Shown piece by piece: positions 56,138 through 64,000 of a stretch of DNA of 64,000 bases. Origin of the DNA: Chelydra serpentina (lineage: Eukaryota; Chordata; Testudines; Chelydridae). Numbering within the stretch: position 1 is the first letter of the stretch; each line of letters starts with the position of its first letter. Under the pieces are notes generated by a model. It made no database searches. It saw nothing but the letters and a program-made list of their open reading frames with translations, and was not told where the DNA came from. The position numbers and the translations under genes were made by a program. The stretch lies in assembly GCA_037349315.1 (NCBI GenBank), contig JBAIAC010000057.1, positions 8,711,501 to 8,775,500 of the forward strand. The letters run 5' to 3'.

Positions 56138-56999
56138 AGGTGGGAGTGGCTGCCCAGGGAGAGGACCTAGGGTGTGGACTGAGGAGTCCTGTGGGAGGAA
56201 TCTGAAGTGCAGCCCAGCTTGGGGTGGAGGTTTGAGTTGAATGTTGTGTGTTAGTGTTAATTTCTGCATTTAAAAAAAGGCAAACCCCATGAAGTGAGTC
56301 CAGTTCCTACAGGACATGGGCAGTTGGAGGCCATGTTGGGAAAGGCACCTGCTCACAAGGCTTACGTACTTTCTCTGTCCCTGCTTTATCTCGCTGTCCC
56401 TATGTCCCCTTTCTCTGCCTGTCCCACTTGTGTGTCCTTGGATTCCCTTCCTGTCCTGACTTTATTCATTTGCTCACATTTTCGCCCTTGGGGGGAATTT
56501 TCAGAAATGCCAAAGTGAGTTAGGAGCATGAGTCCCCTTGGCTTTAAAGGGGGAAGGGAGGGAGGGACTTGTGCTCCTCTCTCTCTGGCATGCTTGTTCT
56601 GTGCTCCTTTGCGGGCGTGTGCCTTCGTGCTTAAAGCAGGGCACGGGGGGAGACAGGATCCCTGGCTTCCATTTCCAGCACTGCACGACACGCACCAAAT
56701 CATGACACCACTTTGGCTGGGCCTCTGCTAGGGAATTTCCCACCAGTGCATTTCCACTGGTGAGAGCACTAGTGCGTATGGGGTGGTAGCGGTTAGCTGC
56801 CAGGTAACGTCTAGATAACATGGTGCCCACAATGCTTCTGGTGCCTTGCTTAAACTGGATTCACCCAGTCACCGCAAGTGGTAACATGAACACAGACATG
56901 GTCCTTGTGTGTCAGCTTCCTAAAATGGGGATGATTATTCCCAGCCTCTGGGGTGGTGGGAGGCTTCATTCATTAATCTGGGAGGTGGCGTGGTTTAGT

Positions 57000-57230
57000 G
57001 GCTAGAGCAGTGACCCAGGACTCAGGGGGACCTGGGTTCTATTCCTTACTCTGCTGCTGGCCTGTTATGAATGGGGGCAAATCACATCATGGCTCTGTGC
57101 CTCAGTTTCTTCATCTGTAAAATGGGGATAATGACACTGCCCTCCTTTGTAAAGCACTTTAAGCTCTACGGATGAAAAGATCTTGGTATTATTAGTGTCT
57201 GTAAAGTGCTTTACAGGCCTCCAGAGGTGT
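57000..57230 (+). mobile_element. MIR-like SINE, nearly full length
   Basis: GTTTAGTGGCTAGAGCAGTG (box A region), GACCTGGGTTCTATTCC (box B), then CTCAGTTTCTTCATCTGTAA and TTAGTGTCTGTAAAGTGC give the full order of a MIR/CORE-type SINE. Confidence 0.75.
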
Positions 57231-57428
57231 TGAAATGCTAATTTGTTTCCACCCCTCCCTTCTGCACGATACGTTATCTTCCCGCATGTGCATTCTCTAG
57301 CCACACCCACGGCTGCCCAGGTCAGCAGTCTGTGTGCACCTTCCCTGTATGTATTGGAATTGCCGCCTTGTATTCACCACGAGGAAAAACCACACCTGAT
57401 GGCTAGAGCTGCAGCACCAAAAATCAGT

Positions 57429-57641
57429 ACGTCTACACTGCAATAAACCCCCCCAGATCAATTGAGTGGGGCTCAGGCTGTGGAGCTAAAAATAGCAGTG
57501 CAGACATTCAGGCTCAACCCGGGTCCCAGAGCCCAGGTTCCAGCCCGAACATCTACACTGCGGTTTTTAGCCCGCAACCCAAGGCAGCTGACCCAGGCCA
57601 GGCCCCGCTGTGCCGCGAGTCTTTTCTTGCAGCGTAGACGT
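57429..57641. mobile_element. TIR MITE (ACGTCTACACTGC ends)
   Basis: Inverted ends ACGTCTACACTGC and GCAGCGTAGACGT about 210 bp apart, with an internal second TCTACACTGCGG. A left half of a similar element is at 20472-20540. Confidence 0.65.
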
Positions 57642-58589
57642 CCCCAGAGCAAGAGCCAGTCCTGGCCGCAAAGAACTTACAGGCTAAATAGACAAGACAG
57701 AGGAAAGGGGGGAGGGGACGAGACAGGGCAAACGCCTTGCTCAAGGGCAGTCAGTGACAGACCCTCAAAGAGAATGCAAGTCTCCTGCATCCCTGGACAG
57801 TGTTCTAGTCACTATATTGCACTGCTTCGGATACATACCCAGCTTCCCCCGCTCGCAGGGGGATCGTGAGGGTTGACTCGTGTCTGTGTGTGAAGTGCGA
57901 ACGGGCTTTGAGATCCACAAGATGGAAGGCGATAGAGATTTTTTTAAGCAGAGTGGCCGGTATCAAACGCCGCATTAGCCTTTGATTGATGTCACAACAT
58001 AAACGTGGGGGTGAGCAAGCTCACACATGCCCTCCACCTTCAGAGAGGCCTACATATTTATGGCGGACGCTGTGCCATCCCACATAAAATGTAGCCGCGT
58101 CAGTGACACTTTGGGGTTTTGCTCAGATCAAACCCAGCGGGTTTTTTTTTTTTTTTAAAGCACAGATTCCACTGGCTGCCAGTCTCCGGGGCAGAAGTGT
58201 TAATAAAAGAAGCTCCACCCAGTAACTGCTCCATGGGGCAGAGAGATCACATAGAAGTAGAGTGCTAATTTCGTCCCAGCTGCTCAGCTCCCTGCAAACT
58301 CATCAGCAGAAAGACTGGAATGGAGAGGCCTTTACTAGGCTAGAAAAGAGGGAATCAAAAATAGAACAGTGGGAATTAAAAGGCCAGTGTCTGCTGCCTT
58401 CTCTACCTAGGGACAGTTGCAGAGTCTCGGCGTTAAATACCCATATAAACAGATAAAGCATATATACTTGTGTGCAAAACAATACATTTCCCAGGCAACC
58501 AGGCCAGGGATCTTTTCACTCAGCCTGAGTCAGTGGCCCAATTCCCAAAGCACTCTACAAACTGTGTCCACAGAAACATTCTGCTTACT

Positions 58590-58665
58590 GCCAAAATGCA
58601 GCCACCTCTGGGGTGGAGGGCCACAGCCAGACACTGCATATCACATTTTGCAAGGATGCACTGAT
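58590..58665 (+). repeat. Dispersed 'GCAGCCACCTC' repeat, copy 4
   Basis: AAATGCAGCCACCTCTGGGG, TGGAGGGCCACAG and CATATCACATTTTGCAAGGA follow the same order as the copy at 17778. Confidence 0.5.
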
Positions 58666-59801
58666 AAAACCCTCGGCTGCTATGCAAAGGGTCTTTGAAG
58701 TCCGTGACGAGTGGATAGGACCCTGGTTTTTGTAGGTCTCGACCCACACACGATAACCAGCAGGGAACTCCATTTCTCTCCCATGAGAGGATAAAGGGCT
58801 GTATTGACCCTGTGAAACAGTCAGCAGGAATTTCCGCCTGGGAGAGAAAGAGGTGCCAGTATTGAGCGCCTGCTCTCAGGGGTTCTCACTCTTGTTTGGC
58901 TCCCTGGGGGTGAGGGCTGTGGGAGGGTTTCTTGACCCCCAATTAATAAGTGAAATAATGAGCTGTTCCCTCTCCTCTTAGCCTGATCAGCCCCCATCTC
59001 TGAACTCATTGACCTCGAATGTGGGAGCAGGACAGCAGACAGGTCCCCGTTTGCTCTTTGGATGCAGCCACCTGCCAGGAGAACACAAAGCGTTATGGGG
59101 CAGACAGCAGGTGGTCCCTCTGAGGTACCCACCCTGATTACCCATGTCCCACTGGGAGAGATTGCAGGCTGTCTGGCATGTCCTCTAGGAGAAGGAAACT
59201 CCCTTTCCTCTCCTCAGCGGAGCGACTCCCAGCACAGGACACCTGCCACCCTGGGCCCCAAACTGAATGGGTTAGATGGGGAGACGCCGAGCCCCAAGGG
59301 AGAAACGGTCAGGCTACAGAAACCTTTCCCTGGCACAAGGCCATAAGACACACACAGCTGCTATTTCCCAGCACCGAGCTCGGCGATCGCCACCTGCCCC
59401 ATCACAATCCCGCCTCCAGCCGGGGTGCTTTGGCGGAAATATTTGCCCAACTCTTGTAAGGTTTAGTGGGACTATTCGCCCCTCCAACCCCCACTCAAGG
59501 CGATGGTGCTCTCAGCTCCTCAGAGGAATCTGAATCTTGGATAAAAGGCACCTCAGCAGTAGAGGGTTTAATCGTGGCGCATTCCGTCCCTACAGATCAA
59601 AATGGTGGGATTCACCACGGTATCTAGGCACCTGACTCCCACTGATTTGTGAATCCCACCCAAAGTGCTTTACAAAAGGCGGGTTCTAGAGATGGGGAAA
59701 CTGAGGCTCACAGAGGGGACGCGACTTGCCCAAGGTCACCCAGCAGATCACTGGCAAAGTCAGAAACAGGACCCAGGTCTCCTGACTTGCAGTTCTGTGT
59801 C

Positions 59802-60111
59802 CAGGGCCGGTGCAAGGAAGTTTCGCGCCCTAGGCGAAACTTCCTTGCACCAGCCCTGCGCCGCCTCGCCCCAATGCCACCCCCCCTGCCAGCTCCCCCG
59901 CCCGTGGGAGCTCAGCCTCCCCCCTCCCCCATGACCCGCGGGCTCTGGAAGCTGAGCGGGGAGCCCGGGGAAGATGGGTGGCTTGCGGCAGCTGCCCCGT
60001 GGCTCCTTGTCAGTGCTTGAGCAGGGAGCCGTGAGGCAGCTGCCCGCCGCCCCCCAAATCTTGGCGCCCTAGGCGATCACCTAGGGTTGCCTAGTGGGCG
60101 CGCTGGCCCTG
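59802..60111 (+). mobile_element. hAT-type hairpin element, copy 1
   Basis: Starts CAGGGCCGGTGCAAGG and ends CGCTGGCCCTG with an exact 8-bp duplication TCTGTGTC at 59794-59801 and 60112-60119. A hairpin with two 18-base arms starting GGTGCAAGGAAGTTTCGC and a 7-base loop opens the element. Confidence 0.85.
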
Positions 60112-60534
60112 TCTGTGTCCTATTCACCACCCCATGCAGCCTCTCTATTATTTAGCAGCAGGAAGGGGTGGGAGATGTCCCTTATTAATCCAATTTACAG
60201 GCATGAAACTCACCCCGCACCTCCTGGAACTTTCCAGGATTCATCTGAATGACCAGAAAGCTCAGCTGTCTTTCCAGAGCCCGTGGCCCCAGTTGGCCTG
60301 GCTACCCATGGTTTGTTTCTTAGGATACTGGTGGAGGCTGGGGGATGGAACATGTTCAGGAGACCAAGGACAGAGCCGGGTTTAGTTCAGGCCATTTCTG
60401 AGGTGGCCAACAACCCGGCCACATGATCAGGGGGTCGCTTCCAGATTCATCTGGGAACTCAAGTGACAAGCAGGTTATAATTCCAAATTCCGGCCCCCGT
60501 CCACACAGAGACCTGTAAACACTGGCAGGGGAGC

Positions 60535-60552
60535 GGGGGGGGGGGGGGGGGG
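60535..60552 (+). repeat. 18-base poly-G run
   Basis: Eighteen consecutive G, flanked by more G-rich sequence. Assembly length may be unreliable. Confidence 0.9.
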
Positions 60553-61167
60553 AGCCAGGGGAGGCCAGGTTAATTATAGCACCTTGACTCATGGGGTCAT
60601 GATGACAGCTGGCCTCGTGTTTATCATGCAGGCAACTCCCAGAGCGGGCATTCCAGCCTCATGTAAGAGAGTGTCCTCAAGGGGAATCGGACAGTTGGCG
60701 ATTTGTTACTGACCGTTACTGACCTCCTTTAACGCTGGCTGTACTGAGGATGAAACTCTGCTAGCAACAGTTAAAGGGCCCATCTTACACTAGTTGGGAC
60801 CATGGTTAACGCCGCGCAGGGGGGTGTCCACATGCAGCGAGGTGGTCACCAGCTCTGCTGTGTTTGGCCACAGCTCAGGAACGGGGTCATCCCAAGTTCT
60901 ACCGTGGTTCTTCTGCGGTGTAGCTGGGACCACTCCCCTGGGTCTGTGCAAGGGGCCCCGCGACCTGCCCTATAATGGTGTGAGAAGACCTCCCACAGTG
61001 CACTGGAAAACACACCCGTAACAACGGCCACTGAAGGAGGCTGGGATAAGGACCCAGCTTCTCCCAGAATGCACCAACACAAAACTGGCTGTGCAGAGCG
61101 ACGGGAGGACAGGTCAACACAGATCATGGGGGAGGGGGAGAGGAAACGCTCCCATGGGGACATAGCC

Positions 61168-61459
61168 AGGGCCAGTGCAAGGAAGTTTCGCGCCCTAGGC
61201 AAAACTTCCTTGCACCAGCCCTGCGCCACCCTCCCCTACCCGCGGGCCCTCAGGCCCCCACCCCACCCCCCACCGGAGCTGAGCGGGGAGCGGGGAGCGG
61301 CGGGTGCCCCCCGGCTCCCCACTCAGGCGCTGGGGGGGTAGGGGGTGGCTCGCTGCGGGTGCCCCCCGGCTCGGGCCCGTGGGTGGTGGGGGGGCATGGC
61401 ACAGGGCTGGTGCAAGGAAGTTTTATCTAGGGCGCAAAACTTCCTTGCACCGGCCCTGC
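61168..61459 (+). mobile_element. Hairpin element, copy 2 (hairpin at both ends)
   Basis: The left end CAGGGCCAGTGCAAGGAAGT and right end ACTTCCTTGCACCGGCCCTG match copy 1, and each end carries its own AAGTTT..AAACTT-type hairpin. No clear 8-bp duplication, so it may be rearranged or two elements. Confidence 0.55.
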
Positions 61460-63298
61460 CTGTAGGTATATTTGTGGGGCCCTTTCAAGCACAGGATGCC
61501 TTTGACAAAAGGAGGCGTCCGACCTGAATTTTCCCACGGGGCTGGAGAGTGAGCCCGCCCCACATCACCTGTCCCGTGAGGCAGGGCCCAGCTCCTCGCT
61601 CGAGGCATTGCGACCAGGCCCATGGGGCGGCATGGCGACTCTATGCACTATGTCACACCACCACTTACTCAAATTTGGCCCGGCTGCCTCCCTGTCAGAG
61701 GGGAGGGGTGGCTGGGCCAAACCTGAAAGGGGCTGTGATCCCGTGCACCAGGGAAGACCCAAACCCAGCCCCACGTTGTGGGACAGGAACCACTGCCGCT
61801 GGGTGGGTGCGAGGGCAGGCTCACTCTCCAGCCCACCATCAGCTCATCAGCACCCGCAGGGGCAAAACCTGGTTCCGCCATTGACTGGGAGCAGTGGGAG
61901 CTCAGCACCAAAGTCAGATCGCTCCTCTGGGCACCTAACTTTAGGAACCCAAGTTTGAAAGTTTGGGCTCTGGCTCGCTCAGACGGGGATAACTGAGCCT
62001 GGTCCCATCCACGCTGCATTCTAACCTGGCTAGGGCACTACCACCTTATAACACAGCGCCCTGCCAGAACAGTGGGCGCATAGCTAGGGTACAAAGCTAC
62101 AGGAACCTTTGAGTACCAAGTAGCTGCTTTTTGCCTGCTCAGATCCTGGGCTGCCAGCACCCCAGGCCTTGTCTACATGGGGTAGAGTTGTACCGTGGTA
62201 GTAATACTGGTAGAACGCCCCATACTGGAATAATAGTGGCCTTGGTCCGGTGTAGCTTAATTTGCTTTGAGTTGGTAAAGTTCCCTGGGTAGACAAGTCT
62301 TTTTATTCTCTCAAATAGCCTGCAATCCCTTGACCATAACCCTCTAAAACCAGGTTCTAGTCCATTCGCCTAGATCTGGGGAGATTTGCACTGTGGTGTT
62401 GATGCTTTCACGGAGATGAACCAGGAGAGGGGGTGGGAACCTGGGGAGCAGGAGAGGAACCTGTCACGGTTTGCAGACCAGCTACCATGGCATGAAGCGT
62501 GAGCCTCACAGCATCGAGCAGGGGGTTTCTAGAACGTCAGGAGGGAACGGGGCCTCTTTTGCTGAGTTCTGAGATCTCATTGAAAGGGAGGCTGCCCACA
62601 CGTGAACGGGGGATGGGTCGGAGCATGTTTTTAAAATGGCCCCTTAGCATTCTGGAGACACGTCTTTTTGTATTTAAGCGCGTGTGTGCATGAGAGAGAG
62701 GCAATAGGGCTGGAATGCCAGCCCTGGCGGCCCCACTCCTCTGACCCGAACAGGCCAGTGAGCCTACGCCCTGGGCAGGGACCACCTCCAGGGACAAGGG
62801 GAGCTCGTAAAGGCCTTGGCCTTTCTGTGGAGAGTGCAAACAATAGTGCTGTCAATTAGCACTGGCTGTGCGCTGCTTTGCAATGCACTGGGGACTGGAC
62901 TGAGACCTTCTAAACTGATTGCCATCAGATCCCAGTAATTTTAGTTAGCCGCCAATCAGGGCTAGATTTGATCTCGAAGCAAAAGGCTTTGTCTGCTCTC
63001 ATTAATCCCCCAAACCATCCGGTCCCTACAGCCGCGGCCATAACTCTCCTGCTGAAGAGTAGTATCGTGTCGGATGCTGGCAAAACAGGAGGCACGGTCA
63101 GAGACTGCTAGAGAGTCTTCATCCTCCTTGAACGAAGGCTTACCAGGCCAGATTTCAAAGGTGTTCAGACCCCTACAAGATCCAGGCAGACGGAGTGGAA
63201 ATTCCAGAAGTGTTTAAGTCCCAAATGTTTATTTGCACCTTTAGGTGCTTAAATACCTTTGAAAATCTGGCCCGACATGCCTCAGCACTAGGGTGACC

Positions 63299-63416
63299 AG
63301 ATAGCAAATGTGAAAAATCAGGACAGGGGAGGGGAGGGGGGTAATAGTAGCCTATATAAGAAAAAGACCCCAAAATCGGGACTGTCCCTATAAAATTGGG
63401 ACATCTGGTCACCCTA
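63299..63416 (-). mobile_element. TAGGGTGACC MITE, copy 5
   Basis: TAGGGTGACCAGATAGC ... ACATCTGGTCACCCTA, with an exact 8-bp duplication CTCAGCAC at 63291-63298 and 63417-63424. Same orientation as copy 1. Confidence 0.9.
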
Positions 63417-63524
63417 CTCAGCACACAGGACTTAGAGAAGGTCTGTCTGCAGTACCCATCTATTCATTCCTACAACCTCCTTCCACAAGGATCAGTACAT
63501 GTTTCGCAAACTATACATATAAAT

Positions 63525-63605
63525 GCACCACTGAAATGCGGCCACCTGTGGGGAGGAAAGTCAGCAGCCAGCTAGGACAACGGCACAGAGAGCACTGTGC
63601 AGTAG
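63525..63605 (+). repeat. Dispersed 'GCAGCCACCTC' repeat, copy 5
   Basis: CACTGAAATGCGGCCACCTG, TGGGGAGGAAAGTCAGCAGC shows the same leader CACTGAAATG as the copy at 17778. Confidence 0.45.
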
Positions 63606-64000
63606 TTTGGGAAGAGAAGGGGAATTTTGGAAAGGAAGAATCTTTTCCTCTTATGCAAAATGCTTGAAATACTCAATGTTCAGACAGGGCTTCATCTGCA
63701 AAGGTCTCATCTGAATGTAAAATATAATACCGCCATATTAGAAATCAAGGTAAATGTTTCTTTTACCATCAGGACACTGAGGCTCAAAATAGTTTTAAAA
63801 AACGCTCAAATTCCCCTTACTACCATCCTCTTGTATGAATACAAAGCACTTGAAAAGTCCCAGAGTCTATTCAACCTTCATGTTTATATTTTTACACTGG
63901 ATCAGCTTGGACAAATAGCACCGTCAAGTTCACCTTCAGATTCTCATGCACACCTACAACGTTCCAATGTCTCGGTTATTACCGCGAAACACACAAACTC

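Larger units (their letters stand above)
49920..64000. other. Upstream flank of TRIM63: promoter, then repeats, no exon recognised
   Basis: Beyond the TRIM63 promoter (to about 50130) I find no segment resembling a known protein. PDIK1L, the expected next gene, is not visible and may lie beyond 64000. The contents are transposons, hairpin elements, a poly-G run and unique sequence. Confidence 0.5.

Noticed and set aside
50130..64000. First exon of PDIK1L, the next gene expected from human synteny
   Set aside because: No kinase-like reading was found on either strand; it is probably beyond the right edge.

Overview
This is vertebrate nuclear DNA, most likely from a turtle (probably a cryptodire). 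The genes are split into short exons with GT-AG introns. The background holds CR1 LINE fragments, many short hAT-like elements with 8-bp target-site duplications, MIR-like SINEs, and one tRNA-derived SINE with a CR1 tail, a design known from tortoises. I see no bacterial features or CRISPR array. The species call is an inference from the repeats.

Three protein-coding genes are present in the order known from human 1p36.11. (1) The 3' part of EXTL1, an exostosin-like heparan sulfate glycosyltransferase, runs on + from 1489 to 14744. It shows ten exons whose lengths match exons 2-11 of the EXT family almost exactly; exon 1 lies left of the window. (2) SLC30A2 (ZnT2, a vesicular zinc exporter) is complete on - from 29160 to 21410 (8 exons, 376 aa) and starts in a CpG-rich block. 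(3) TRIM63 (MuRF1, a muscle RING ubiquitin ligase) is complete on - from 49756 to 34771 (9 exons, 352 aa). It has a TATA box and two identical forkhead motifs upstream. EXTL1 and SLC30A2 converge across about 6 kb; TRIM63 follows SLC30A2 head-on-tail. The three genes share no pathway; they are neighbours by conserved synteny.

Regions: 1-1488 EXTL1 intron 1; 1489-15055 EXTL1; 15056-21100 intergenic repeats and microsatellite; 21100-29640 SLC30A2 and its CpG island; 29641-34290 intergenic CR1, a degenerate tandem array and a GT-rich minisatellite; 34290-49920 TRIM63; 49920-50130 TRIM63 promoter; 50130-64000 intergenic repeats with no recognisable exon.

The most unusual structure is a 34-copy, about 40-bp minisatellite (11759-13142) filling the end of EXTL1 intron 9. 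Each unit carries a copy of the intron's pyrimidine tract and 3' splice-site position plus the first 17 coding bases of exon 10, so the gene has an array of decoy acceptors directly before the real one. Other points of interest are an EXTL1 exon that begins with a donor-like GTAAGC, two palindromic repeats with hammerhead-ribozyme-like cores, and several dated, nested DNA-transposon insertions.
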